A stretch of DNA of 59,511 nt from Gemmatimonadota bacterium (GTDB lineage Bacteria; Latescibacterota; UBA2968). The stretch spans positions 64,747 through 124,257 of the forward strand of contig PAXL01000042.1 of the NCBI GenBank assembly GCA_002714465.1. The letters are read 5' to 3'. How positions within the stretch are numbered: position 1 is the first letter of the stretch; the number at the start of each line of letters is the position of its first letter. Below are positions 42,729 to 51,151 of this stretch, piece after piece. Position numbers and translations under genes: made by a program. Below the pieces are notes generated by a model. The model had not been told where the DNA came from. It searched no databases and saw nothing but the letters and a program-made list of their open reading frames with translations.

Positions 42729-43968
42729 TCGATTCTCCGTCTTCGGTCAGGTCGCCCACATTCTCAACCACCTTTCGGATCGCTTCGCCTGCATCCTGTA
42801 TCTCCGTCTCGCCTGTCGGTGGATGGATCTTCAGCTCTAAATGGCCTTTCGCCATGAACGCCTCGCCAACCGGACACTTCCCTTCACCATAAAGGCCACG
42901 TTCAAGGATCGCCTGATTCTCCGCGAGCCTGTAGGGCCAAGCTTCCTGCTGCACAAATACTGGCATCTGGTTTAGCGGCGTGTAGAACCCGAGTCCAAGC
43001 GGCACACCCTCGGCCTTGACCGCATCCGAAAATCTGTCTCTGGAGACCGGACAGCCTGATGGTTCGAAGGCCAGAATGAAGTTGTAGTAGACGGGCTCGC
43101 AGCCTTCGGGAAGCGATTTCGGGACCGGCCACAGACCTGGTATATCGTTCACCTGGCGACGGAGCATGTGGGCATTGACACGTCGTTTCTCGTTCTCTCC
43201 ATCGATTCGATCCATCCGAACCAACGCGAGTGCTGCCTGCATCTCTCCCATCCTGAGATTCGGTCCAAGGTCGCCCGATTGCGTCCCCCCGCCGAGGTTC
43301 ACGTAGCTACGTGCACGGTCGACGACCTCTTTGTGCTTGCTGACCATCACCCCACCTTCACCGATCGACAGAATCTTCTTGTGCTGTATGCTGAACGCAC
43401 CCGCGTCGCCCAACATACCCGTTCGTGTCCCTCGATAGGTCGCGCCGTGAGCGTGCGAACAATCCTCGACGACGAATACACCGTTTCGCTTGGCAATCGC
43501 ACAGATTTCAGCCATGTCTGCAGGTACGCCGTCCGCGTGTACAACCATCACAGCTTTCGTGCGATCCGTGATCGCCGCTTCGAATGCATCCGGGTCGAGA
43601 TTTGTAGCGCCTTCCGAGATATCCGCAAAGATCGGGATCGCTCCAGTCATCAGGACCGACGTGCCGGATGCGTAGTATGTGTAAACAGGTACGATGACCT
43701 CGTCACCCGGACCGACGCCTAGAGCGGCCAGCGCGACCTGCAAGGCCGAGGAACCCGAGTTACAGGTCACCGCATCAGGTGCACCACACCAGGCCGCGAA
43801 CCGTTCCTCGAACTCGGCGATTCTGGTCCCGCCGATCGCACCGCACAAATGGTCTGATCTGACGGCCTCAAGAACGGCCTCTTCCTCCTCCGGCGTCGAA
43901 TAGGACGGCCAGACAGGGAACGGCGCTGTCCTAACAGGATCTCCTCCGCACAACGCTAGAACCGACAT
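42718..43968 (-). CDS. DegT/DnrJ/EryC1/StrS-family PLP aminotransferase
   Basis: A 416-residue fold-type I enzyme. Key sites are SGSSALQVALAA (71-82), VIVPVYTYYAS (91-101), VVEDCSHAHGA (166-176) and the lysine Lys198 in FSIQHKKILSIGEGG. It is distinct from the first DegT gene at 14864 (for example HADGVPAD in place of HMWGLACD). GAGGAAACG precedes the ATG at 43968. Because its last codons overlap the ceramidase-like gene by 11 bases, the two gene products probably act on the same substrate, perhaps an amino-sugar or amino-lipid head. The family's usual partner, a nucleotide-sugar, is not indicated by neighbours here, so this is inference. Confidence 0.88.
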   Translation of the reverse strand: MSVLALCGGDPVRTAPFPVWPSYSTPEEEEAVLEAVRSDHLCGAIGGTRIAEFEERFAAWCGAPDAVTCNSGSSALQVALAALGVGPGDEVIVPVYTYYASGTSVLMTGAIPIFADISEGATNLDPDAFEAAITDRTKAVMVVHADGVPADMAEICAIAKRNGVFVVEDCSHAHGATYRGTRTGMLGDAGAFSIQHKKILSIGEGGVMVSKHKEVVDRARSYVNLGGGTQSGDLGPNLRMGEMQAALALVRMDRIDGENEKRRVNAHMLRRQVNDIPGLWPVPKSLPEGCEPVYYNFILAFEPSGCPVSRDRFSDAVKAEGVPLGLGFYTPLNQMPVFVQQEAWPYRLAENQAILERGLYGEGKCPVGEAFMAKGHLELKIHPPTGETEIQDAGEAIRKVVENVGDLTEDGESNGR

Positions 43969-44397
43969 CGTTTCCTCACTCGCTTGCCACCTAGTGGCTG
44001 AGTTCTGACAGACAAGTCCTTCAATTGTATAAAATCCGCTCTGAACCAGATTTTCTCAACCAGGACCCTCAATCTACTGTATTTGAAATACTTATATCAA
44101 GTCAAGCATGTCTGGCACCCGACTTGCAATCTGCTTCGCTCGGGCGCCGTGACGCCATACTTCCTTTCTTTCATCGGGCTGCACCTTCGGGGCACTCGGT
44201 GAGTTGGCACCGCCAACTCAAAGGCAACGCTACGCCTTGTCCCAACCCTGCCTCTCTTCGTGTCTTCGTATTACTCGCCGTTGACTCTTGGTTTTCCCTT
44301 TGCCGGTGCCTACCCGCCCGCTATTTTGTGATCGGTTTCATGGGGGTTGCTCAACTGAAGCAGTGTCAGATCAACATTTTCCCCGAGGGGGCGCAAT
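43969..44397. other. 429-base divergent spacer; gene-free, hairpin-rich
   Basis: It separates the DegT gene (minus) from the oxidoreductase gene (plus) and so must contain promoters for both. A 13-base palindrome, GTATTTGAAATAC at 44079-44091, lies in the AT-rich half on the DegT side and could be an operator. The other half (44118-44238) is a tight series of short hairpins, listed separately. No gene is supported here. Confidence 0.6.
44118..44238 (+). repeat. Array of short inverted repeats upstream of the Gfo/Idh/MocA gene
   Basis: Five stem-loops in about 120 bases: CCCGA/TCGGG (44118-44122 with 44140-44144), GGCG/CGCC (44143-44146 with 44153-44156), TGCACC-TTCG-GGGCA (44180-44194, one bulged A), a perfect 8-bp GAGTTGGC-ACC-GCCAACTC (44201-44219), and AAGGC/GCCTT (44221-44225 with 44234-44238). 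It may be a structured leader RNA for the oxidoreductase 160 bases on, or debris of a palindromic repeat family. Confidence 0.45.
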
Positions 44398-45552
44398 ATG
44401 GAAAAAGTACGAATCGGGATCGTCGGTGTCGGCAACATGGGATCCAATCACAGCCGGTATCTTACGGCCGGTGAGGTCCCGGATGGCGAGCTGGTTGCCA
44501 TTGCCGACATCAATCCCGATCGGATCGACTGGGCGAAAGAGACGCTTGGAGAGAAGGTCCAGTGTTTTGGTACGGCTGAGGACATGTTCAATTCGGGTGC
44601 GATCGATGCGGCCATCATCGCGACACCCCACTACGACCATCCCCCGCTCGCCATCAAAGCGATGAATCAGGGTATCCACGTATTGATCGAGAAGCCTGCC
44701 GGCGTCTACACCAAGCAGGTCCGCGAGATGAACGCTGTCGCCGACAAGTCAGACTGTGTTTTTGGGCTAATGTTCAACCAGCGCACTCTGGCCACACACC
44801 AGAAGATGCGCGATCTCGTCGCATCTGGCGACTTGGGCGAGGTCCAGCGCACAAACTACATCATCACCGACTGGTTCCGCTCTCAGAGCTACTACGATTC
44901 AGGCGGATGGCGCGCCACGTGGTCGGGTGAGGGCGGCGGTGTCCTGATGAATCAGTGCCCGCACAACCTTGACCTGTGGCAGTGGATCTGCGGGAAGCCG
45001 AACCGTGTCCGTGCCTTCATCGGTTTCGGCAAGTTCCACGACATCGAGGTCGACGACTCCGTCACCGCCTATGTCGAATACCCGAACGGCGGCACGGGCG
45101 TCTTCATCACCACGACCGGCGAAGCCCCTGGGACAAACCGTCTCGAAGTCGCCGGAGACAACGGCAAGGTCGTCCTCGAGAACGGGAACATCACATTCTG
45201 GCGCACACGAGGGTCGGTTAGCAAGTTCAACAAGGAATACAAGGGCGGCTTCGGCAGCCCAGAAGTGTGGAAATGCGACATCCCGGCCAGCGGAGGTGAG
45301 GGCCACAAGGGCATTACAAAGAACTGGTGCGATGCCATCAGAAACGGCAACGATCTCCTAGCCCCCGGTGTCGAAGGCATCCACGGTCTAGAGATCGCGA
45401 ACGCCATGCTTCTGTCCGCCTGGACCGACGACTGGGTCGACCTTCCCATCAGCGACGACCTGTATCACGCCGAGCTCCAGAAGCGTATCGACTCCTCGAC
45501 TATGGTCAAAGAGGATACGGGCACAGTACTCAACGTTGCAGGTACACACTAG
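44398..45552 (+). CDS. Gfo/Idh/MocA-family NAD(P)-dependent oxidoreductase
   Basis: A 384-residue two-domain dehydrogenase of sugars or inositols. The N-terminal Rossmann fold starts RIGIVGVGNMGSNHSRYL (GxGxxG), continues with LVAIADINPDR and has HVLIEKPAG (Glu98-Lys99-Pro100, the family motif whose Lys is catalytic). The C-terminal domain has MNQCPHNLDLWQWICG with the His of the catalytic triad, then EVDDSVTAYVEYPNGGTGVF and NRLEVAGDNGKVVLENG. GAGGGGGCGCAAT precedes the ATG. It stands alone behind the hairpin-rich leader and ends before a strong terminator. Members act on myo-inositol, UDP-N-acetylhexosamines or other sugars; which one is not readable here. Confidence 0.92.
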   Translation: MEKVRIGIVGVGNMGSNHSRYLTAGEVPDGELVAIADINPDRIDWAKETLGEKVQCFGTAEDMFNSGAIDAAIIATPHYDHPPLAIKAMNQGIHVLIEKPAGVYTKQVREMNAVADKSDCVFGLMFNQRTLATHQKMRDLVASGDLGEVQRTNYIITDWFRSQSYYDSGGWRATWSGEGGGVLMNQCPHNLDLWQWICGKPNRVRAFIGFGKFHDIEVDDSVTAYVEYPNGGTGVFITTTGEAPGTNRLEVAGDNGKVVLENGNITFWRTRGSVSKFNKEYKGGFGSPEVWKCDIPASGGEGHKGITKNWCDAIRNGNDLLAPGVEGIHGLEIANAMLLSAWTDDWVDLPISDDLYHAELQKRIDSSTMVKEDTGTVLNVAGTH

Positions 45553-45678
45553 AAGAAGGAACCACAGAGAAAACAAATGATTAGCCACGGATTTCTCGAA
45601 GAGGCAAGGCGGCGCAGTTTCCGTGTGGAGACGAATCGAAAGTCCATTCGCGCCCAAATTTGACACTGCATCAAATAC

Positions 45679-45723
45679 AAATAGGGGGCCCGCCGTCGAT
45701 ATGACGACTAGCCCCCTATTTTG
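45679..45723. terminator. Strong bidirectional terminator
   Basis: An 11-bp GC/AT stem, AAATAGGGGGC (45679-45689) with GCCCCCTATTT (45711-45721), encloses a loop that contains a second small stem (CGTC/GACG). Runs of A before and T after make it effective on both strands. It ends the oxidoreductase transcript (+) and, in the other direction, the pentapeptide-repeat gene (-), which stops at 45736. Confidence 0.88.
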
Positions 45724-45735
45724 TTGATTCATCGG

Positions 45736-46104
45736 TTAGAGGCCTTCAGGGAACCGCGTTTCGTCGTCAGTCAGGACATCGTTGATCTGATCGCGTGAAA
45801 GGCCGATAGCGCCAATCAACGTCGCGCCAGTCATGTCAGCGAGGAGCGTGTCAGCGCCGACCATATCGGCGCTTGTCAGATCGCACCCACTGAAATCAGT
45901 ATACCTGAGGTTCGCATCCCGGAATGTGGTCCGGGTGAGGTTCGACCCACTCAGGTTAGCCTTAAGGAAATTGATTCCCGAGAAATCACGGCAGGAAAGA
46001 TCCACACCGGTCAACACAGGCCGGATTCGCGGATTCTCGCAACGCCAGTTGTTCCAGAAGGCGGTTCCGTTGTTCAGATACTCGAGGTGCTTGGCGACAG
46101 CCAT
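45736..46104 (-). CDS. Pentapeptide-repeat protein
   Basis: A 122-residue protein consisting mainly of pentapeptide repeats (A-D/N-L-x-x), which stack into a right-handed quadrilateral beta-helix. The run is at about residues 32-98: VDLSCRDFSGINFLKANLSG followed by SNLTRTTFRDANLRYTDFSG and CDLTSADMVGADTLLADMTG. The N-terminal 30 residues have a Trp pair (FWNNWRCENP). Proteins of this kind can be DNA mimics that protect gyrase, but most are of unknown function. The ATG at 46104 lies only 18 bases from the divergent SIMPL relic start, so they shared an upstream region. No clear Shine-Dalgarno is visible. Confidence 0.85.
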   Translation of the reverse strand: MAVAKHLEYLNNGTAFWNNWRCENPRIRPVLTGVDLSCRDFSGINFLKANLSGSNLTRTTFRDANLRYTDFSGCDLTSADMVGADTLLADMTGATLIGAIGLSRDQINDVLTDDETRFPEGL

Positions 46105-46122
46105 GCTCAGACCGAAGGAAAA

Positions 46123-46440
46123 ATGATGAAGATGCCCATCTTCCTGACATTACTTGCACTTGGATTCGAAGCTACAGTGCAGGCAGACGGTGACGACGCC
46201 TGTCACGTCGAAGTTACTGGAGTGGACGTGGTCACGCAATCGACCACTATCGCCAGGGTCAAGTTCGCCGTTGAAACGCAGGCGAAGACCTCGAAGAAAG
46301 CCAGCGAATCGAATACTCGGAAAGCCGATCGTGTGATCTCGGCGCTGAAGAACGCAGGAATAGACGTAACAGATTTACAGACGCAGGGCTACTCGTCTCA
46401 CCCCGCTACGAGGATCGTCGAAAAAATGAGCGTGACTTAG
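46123..46440 (+). pseudogene. Truncated SIMPL-domain (DUF541) periplasmic protein
   Basis: From the ATG at 46123 (GAAGGAAAA before it) a signal peptide MMKMPIFLTLLALGFEATVQ with ADG is followed by the family start: CHVEVTGVDVVTQSTTIARV, then KFAVETQAKTSKKASESNTR, KADRVISALKNAGIDVTDLQ and TQGYSSHPATRI. This is the first third of a SIMPL protein, a family of about 220-250 residues. The frame closes at a TAG at 46438-46440, straight after IVEKMSVT, and the sequence beyond is from a different gene. It is a C-terminally deleted gene; whether the stub is made is unclear. Confidence 0.75.
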
Positions 46441-46454
46441 TCCCTATCGGGTAT

Positions 46455-46969
46455 GTCGTGTCAGACACCGTCGTAGGCACGGGGCTGGATACGTAACGTC
46501 TGAAAGAAACGGTTGGGCGCGCGGTGGAACGGAGTCCCAGGTCGGCTCGTGCTCAGGTAGTCGGCGATCACGGTGACTCGGAGGTGCTGCTGTGGTCATC
46601 CGCCCGGATTGGCGGTAATGCGTTCTGTGAATGGCTTGGTTGGACCCGTGACCTTGAGAAGCCGATCGCTTCAGGGGTCCAGACGACCGCGAGAGAAATC
46701 ATCAAGCGCAAGGTGGCAACAAATCACACCATCGGACTGGTGACGGTGTCCTTAGTGAGTCCCATCCTGCTCGCTGAACGCCGGGGCCTGACGATGTTCA
46801 CACGTCAGACAGACGGGGAATGGGCAGGTGTAGCACTATCTCTTCCCATGATCTTAACAGGAGCAAAAGCAGGGAGATGGGTCACCCGCTGATGTCTGAC
46901 GAAGAAGCCGCGAGTTTGGCGAGCTCGGCCGAGGTCCTGAGGCAAGCCTACCGATCAATCGAGGAGTGA
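46455..46969 (+). pseudogene. Relic of an L-lactate/malate dehydrogenase, C-terminal half
   Basis: The sequence matches the C-terminal half of lactate dehydrogenase: DTVVGTG-LDT, a TAA at 46494-46496, then RAQVVGDHGDSEVLLWSSAR with IGG (catalytic His region), REIIKRKVATNHTIGLVTVS and VSPILLAERRGLTMFTRQTD. Near 46892 the frame shifts by one and continues PLMSDEEAASLASSAEVLRQ with AYRSIEE, the usual C-terminal helix. A stop codon and a frameshift, and the loss of the N-terminal NAD fold, show it is dead. It begins about 15 bases after the SIMPL stub ends. Confidence 0.8.
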
Positions 46970-46974
46970 CCAGA

Positions 46975-48267
46975 ATGCCTGCACAATGGCGATGCGGTTA
47001 TGCCGAAACGGACATTACACCGACACCGGGTGAGGCACTGCCTTCGGGGTTCGGTCGAGAACGATACGCGCAGAGTGCTCTGTCGCCTCTGATAGCACAG
47101 GCGGTGGCGCTCGAGGATGCGCGTGGCTGTCAGTCGGTTATCGTGGCCAGCGACGTGCTTGGATATTCACGTGTACTGGTTGACGCGATGCGGACACGGA
47201 TCCAAGGTCGATACGGCCTGGGACCAGAGGCCGTCACGTTCCCTTGCTCGCATACGCATTGTGGGCCGGCTGTGAACTTTGGCCTCAACTTCGCAGTCGG
47301 CGGTATCAACGTCTGGTATCTGGCGCGCCTTGAGGACGCGCTGATCGGCCTGGTCGGCCAGGCGCTCGAGAATCTTGGGCCGGCGACGATTTCGCTGACC
47401 GAAGCGGATTGTCAGATCGGCTTGAATCGCCGTCTACTGGACGGGGATCGGGTGCTGCATCAGCCGAACCCAGACGGTGTTTACGACCGCCATACGCCGA
47501 TTCTCCGGATCAGGCGAAGACGGACGCCTTCGGAGATCATCCTGGTGTCCCATGCCTGCCACCCGACGAGTACAGGCGCCTATGACCGGTGGTCTCCAGA
47601 TTGGCCCGGAGCGATGCGCAGAAGGATCGCGACTCGACTAGACGGAACCCGGGTTCTGTTCGCAAAAGGGTGTGGAGCAGACGCGAACGTTGTCCATCGC
47701 GATCCGGATTCGGGGAGCTATGTATTCTCACGGAGCCCCGGACGCGCGAGGGCGGCCGGAGTCAAGCTGGCCGATCAGGTTCTGAGAGCGCTGCAGCGGG
47801 GATCGGCCTGTGAGCTGGCCCCAGAGATGTCCCTTTCCAGGGCGTCCGGAGGCCTGACCCTGAAGCGGGGACCATCAAGGAAGCAAATCCGGCACCTGGC
47901 TCTCGTAGGCGACAACCAGAGCCATCTGACGTGGTGGGCACGGCAGTCTCTGTCGTTTCCGGACACCCGAAAGACCGTCGACTACGAAGTGCAGGTCTGG
48001 AGGCTCGGCGGGCTAAAGATGTTCTGGCTTGAAGGCGAGGTTTGTGCCGATCTGGGAATCGCGTTGAGAAAAATGACGGACGGCCCAACGGCGACGATCG
48101 CCTATGCGAACGCTTGCCCGGGATACATCTCGTCCGCACGGTTGATTCGGGAAGGCGGATACGAGGGAGATACATCGCACAAGGCATACTTCTTGCCGGC
48201 GCCGTTCGCAGAGAAGTCGGAGGGCGAGTTTTTGCGGATATGTGCGAAAGCATTGAAGGGGTTGTAA
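46975..48267 (+). CDS. Neutral/alkaline ceramidase-like protein, copy 2
   Basis: A 430-residue protein in the same superfamily as copy 1 but divergent. The ATG at 46975 has GAGGAG-TGACCAGA before it; a GTG at 46966 is in frame. It opens WRCGYAETDITPTPGEALPS and GFG, the family start, and has VTFPCSHTHCGPAVNFGLNF (zinc-binding His pair), ILVSHACHPTSTGAYDR (third His) and VLFAKGCGADANVVHRD. A FWLEGEVCADLGIALRK segment near the C-terminus fits the family's last core region. There is no signal peptide. It may cleave an acyl amide or related bond; the substrate is unknown. It follows directly on the dehydrogenase relic and stands alone. Confidence 0.76.
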   Translation: MPAQWRCGYAETDITPTPGEALPSGFGRERYAQSALSPLIAQAVALEDARGCQSVIVASDVLGYSRVLVDAMRTRIQGRYGLGPEAVTFPCSHTHCGPAVNFGLNFAVGGINVWYLARLEDALIGLVGQALENLGPATISLTEADCQIGLNRRLLDGDRVLHQPNPDGVYDRHTPILRIRRRRTPSEIILVSHACHPTSTGAYDRWSPDWPGAMRRRIATRLDGTRVLFAKGCGADANVVHRDPDSGSYVFSRSPGRARAAGVKLADQVLRALQRGSACELAPEMSLSRASGGLTLKRGPSRKQIRHLALVGDNQSHLTWWARQSLSFPDTRKTVDYEVQVWRLGGLKMFWLEGEVCADLGIALRKMTDGPTATIAYANACPGYISSARLIREGGYEGDTSHKAYFLPAPFAEKSEGEFLRICAKALKGL

Positions 48268-48493
48268 GCTTAGAGCATAGAGTGTAGGGCGAAGAGGAGA
48301 AGCTGGTTTCTCTCGGCCCCTTGCTACGAAACAAGATACACGGTTCCAGCAACAACCGGAGGCATAGATGTCCAAAGGGAAGCTCAGAGTAGCTTTTAGA
48401 GGATCGCCCTTGGGTCAAGGAGGATAAGAAGGAGGTGTGGGGGGCAAAATCGTCTATGGTATTTTTAGCAATCTGAGAGAAAGGAATTAAGCT

Positions 48494-49408
48494 GTGAGTT
48501 GGGATATAAGACGTCTTTCCGGAAGCCTAGGTGCCGAGATTACTGGCGTTGACCTTGGTCAACCCAGCGACGCCGATATTGAGCAGATAAAGACTGAGCT
48601 GCTCAACCATAAGGTCCTCTTCTTCCCAGGACAGTCGATTTCACTAAACCAACACGTAGCGCTTGGTGAACATTTTGGTGCTATCGAGAGCCATCCAAAC
48701 TTAAAGAATCCGTTTACTCAGCATGAAGGGGTGTTTGAGCTTGCAGCGACTCAGGGAGGGATCGCCGATGAGTGGCATTCGGATATTACCTTCGAAGAAC
48801 GGCCGCCGATTCTCTCAGTCCTGCACATGGTGAAATGCCCCGATGTGGGGGGCGATACCATGTGGTGCAGTGTTGAACATGCTTACGATGAGCTATCTGC
48901 ACCGATGCAGGAGATCTGCGAATCCTTGACTGCACTACATGACGCACTGCCACACAACCGCCCGGACAAGATGCATATACATCCCGTTGTGCGTGTTCAC
49001 CCAGAGACCGGGATTAAGTCGCTTTTCGTGAATGAACATTTCACCCGACGCATCGTTGAACTCAACTGGAGCGAAAGTGATGCGCTCTTAGGTTATTTGA
49101 CCGAGTGGGTTAAGAATCCAAGGTTTACCGTGCGCTATCGCTGGACCGAGGGGTGCGTTGCAATCTGGGACAATCGCTGCACACAGCATTTTGTGCTCAA
49201 CGATTTTGATGGTGAGCGCATTGTTCAACGGGTCACGGTCATGGGCGATGTAGTCGAAGGATCCCGTGAACCTCGTTGGGACCCCTTTGTCCGACCGGGG
49301 TCCCTGTCTGCAACCAGCCGGCACGATCGTCAACTGGCCGTTTATCTTCGCGACAGAGGAGATATGCCGGACCAGGTTGAGCAGCTGAATGCTTCTCAGG
49401 AAGGCTAA
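48494..49408 (+). CDS. TauD/TfdA-family Fe(II)/2-oxoglutarate dioxygenase
   Basis: A 304-residue oxygenase of the taurine/2,4-D dioxygenase family. The start is a GTG at 48494 with AAAGGA ten bases upstream. The family opening is LGAEITGVDLGQP and LNHKVLFFPGQSIS. The iron ligands are His95 and Asp97 in DEWHSDITFEERPP and His232 in NRCTQHFVLND, and Arg246 in ERIVQRVTVMGD binds 2-oxoglutarate. Members release sulfite from alkylsulfonates or hydroxylate other compounds. The gene uses more AT-ending codons than most neighbours. It is flanked by a sulfatase gene facing the other way, and both may be connected with sulfur-containing substrates; this is inference. Confidence 0.92.
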   Translation: MSWDIRRLSGSLGAEITGVDLGQPSDADIEQIKTELLNHKVLFFPGQSISLNQHVALGEHFGAIESHPNLKNPFTQHEGVFELAATQGGIADEWHSDITFEERPPILSVLHMVKCPDVGGDTMWCSVEHAYDELSAPMQEICESLTALHDALPHNRPDKMHIHPVVRVHPETGIKSLFVNEHFTRRIVELNWSESDALLGYLTEWVKNPRFTVRYRWTEGCVAIWDNRCTQHFVLNDFDGERIVQRVTVMGDVVEGSREPRWDPFVRPGSLSATSRHDRQLAVYLRDRGDMPDQVEQLNASQEG

Positions 49409-49567
49409 AGCTCGCGCCCCGGAGCGGGTGGCGTAACGGAATCTCGTTAGGGGAGGTGAGCTGTGCGGATAGGACGAACCATAGCGCTTCCGGTGAAACC
49501 AATCCCTTCCGTGGCCGGAATGCGTTCTCATCTTGTTCCTCTATTGCCGAATAGTTCTCCTCACGAC

Positions 49568-50890
49568 TCACCCATTCCACCAAGGCTCCGTAGGATCATC
49601 GAATTCCGTATGCCATCGGTCCAACTGAACCCTCAGGCGACGAATATCCTCTGAGTGCTTCTCTTCACCTACCAGGTTCCGTGTCTCCCACGGATCCTTC
49701 TCCAGATCAAACAACTGCGTATTCCGCCCTCCGTCCGCATTGTACTCGATCAACTTCATCCGTCGATCACGGGCTGAACGTTGGAAATCCTTGTAGGCAT
49801 AAAGAAACGCGTCGCGGACAAGTAGATCGGGGTCAGAGAAGCTATCTAAGAGACTCGTACCTTCGACCGATGACGGGCATTCCAGGCCGAGGAGCTCTAT
49901 CAGGGTGGGGTAGATGTCGATAAGGTAGGCGAAGGCATCGCGTTGTTCACCGGCGGGGATTCCGGGCCCGGAGAAGATCAGGGGAACTCGGACGCTATGC
50001 TCGTACATGTTCTGTTTCCCGAACAGGCCGTGCTGACCGACAGCGAGCCCGTTGTCGCCGGCGAAGATAATGATCGTATTCTCTGCTTTGCCATTTCGCT
50101 TGAGCACATCCAGCACCTCTCCCACCTGCGCATCCAGATGCGTTATCATCGCGTAGTAGGCAGCGAGATGTTCCTGCACGATTCCCGGTGTCCTCGGCCA
50201 CGGGGCCAGCTTCTCGTCGCGGACCTCGAAATCACCGTGATTGAAGGGATGCCGCTCGAGGAAGTTCTCTGGGACCGAAAGACTCGACGCATCATACATA
50301 TTGCGATACTTCGGATGCGTGTCCCTTGGGTCGTGGGGCGCAGTAAACGAGAGGTAGAGGAAGAAGGGATCGTCAGAATCGTAACAATCCAGGAACTCGC
50401 ACGCCGCGCTAGAGAAAAGATCGCTCGAGTGGCGCTTTTCTTCGAAGTAGATTTGGTCTTCGGGATACGTGCCTTCCGGATCGAAGGGATTCAGCGGCAC
50501 CTTGTAGTGGTCACTCATCCCGCCAAAAAATACGCGATCGCCGTGGCTAAAGCTTCGGGCGTAGGCGGAGCAGCCGTTATGCCACTTTCCCGTCCCGAAA
50601 GTCGCATAGCCTGCTGATTGCAGAACTTCGCCCAGCATCGTGTGGTCGGCTGGAACATCCTGGCCTTGCCGGTCGAGATGGAAGAGGGTTCGGCTGGTCA
50701 TCAGCATGGCCCGACTGGGCATGCAGATCGCCCCGGATGTGCCGCCCATGATGCTGGCGTGGGTGTATGTGGTCCCGTTCTCGACCAAACGGTCGAGGTT
50801 AGGAGTATTGATCTCATTGTTGCCGAGAGCGCCAATGGTGTCAAACCGCTGGTCGTCGGCGAAGAAGAAAAGGATGTTGGGCTTAGACAT
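49568..50890 (-). CDS. Sulfatase (formylglycine-dependent), copy 3
   Basis: A 440-residue sulfatase of a different subgroup from the tandem pair at 27584-30805. The start is ATG 50890 with AAAGGA upstream. The formylglycine site is Cys56 in GAICMPSRAMLMTSRTLFH (C-M-P-S-R). Metal-site segments are LFFFADDQRFDT (Asp-Asp pair), FTAPHDPRDTHP and IIFAGDNGLAVGQHGLFGKQ, with Lys in FGTGKWHNG. It ends QLFDLEKDPWETRNLVGE. 'GDNGLAVGQHGL' and 'APHDPR' are typical of choline-sulfatase-like and glycan sulfatases. There is no signal peptide. It converges on the TauD gene (end 49408), with two short hairpins (49414-49448) between them. Confidence 0.93.
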   Translation of the reverse strand: MSKPNILFFFADDQRFDTIGALGNNEINTPNLDRLVENGTTYTHASIMGGTSGAICMPSRAMLMTSRTLFHLDRQGQDVPADHTMLGEVLQSAGYATFGTGKWHNGCSAYARSFSHGDRVFFGGMSDHYKVPLNPFDPEGTYPEDQIYFEEKRHSSDLFSSAACEFLDCYDSDDPFFLYLSFTAPHDPRDTHPKYRNMYDASSLSVPENFLERHPFNHGDFEVRDEKLAPWPRTPGIVQEHLAAYYAMITHLDAQVGEVLDVLKRNGKAENTIIIFAGDNGLAVGQHGLFGKQNMYEHSVRVPLIFSGPGIPAGEQRDAFAYLIDIYPTLIELLGLECPSSVEGTSLLDSFSDPDLLVRDAFLYAYKDFQRSARDRRMKLIEYNADGGRNTQLFDLEKDPWETRNLVGEEKHSEDIRRLRVQLDRWHTEFDDPTEPWWNG

Positions 50891-51151
50891 AATTGTATCC
50901 TTTGCGAAGAGCAATCTAGGAATAACAAGTCGTCTGAGCTAAGGCAAACAGGGAGTGATTAGAAGAAGCTACTGTATCACAAACAGCCACGGCGTCGGGA
51001 CAATAGACGAATCTACGTTCGCAGATAAATCGTTGAGATTCGCGCTGGCCTGCGGGCCACCACCTCGTGTTTGATCCGACTGACGCATCTCGACTATGGG
51101 ACCCGTTTGACACCACTTACGTCGAGCCACGAGTTGGTCACGGGCTATGAG

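Noticed and set aside
41991..42857. Plus-strand reading frame of 288 codons over the ceramidase-like gene
   Set aside because: Antisense to a recognised gene and rich in Arg/His, as is usual for shadow frames.
44118..44238. CRISPR array
   Set aside because: The inverted repeats are all different from one another and there is no direct repeat or regular spacing.
46524..46892. Stand-alone 122-residue protein with GTG start
   Set aside because: It is the C-terminal half of a lactate dehydrogenase that continues in another frame downstream and is cut by a stop upstream.
49943..50617. Plus-strand reading frame of 224 codons over the third sulfatase
   Set aside because: Shadow of the sulfatase; no family match.
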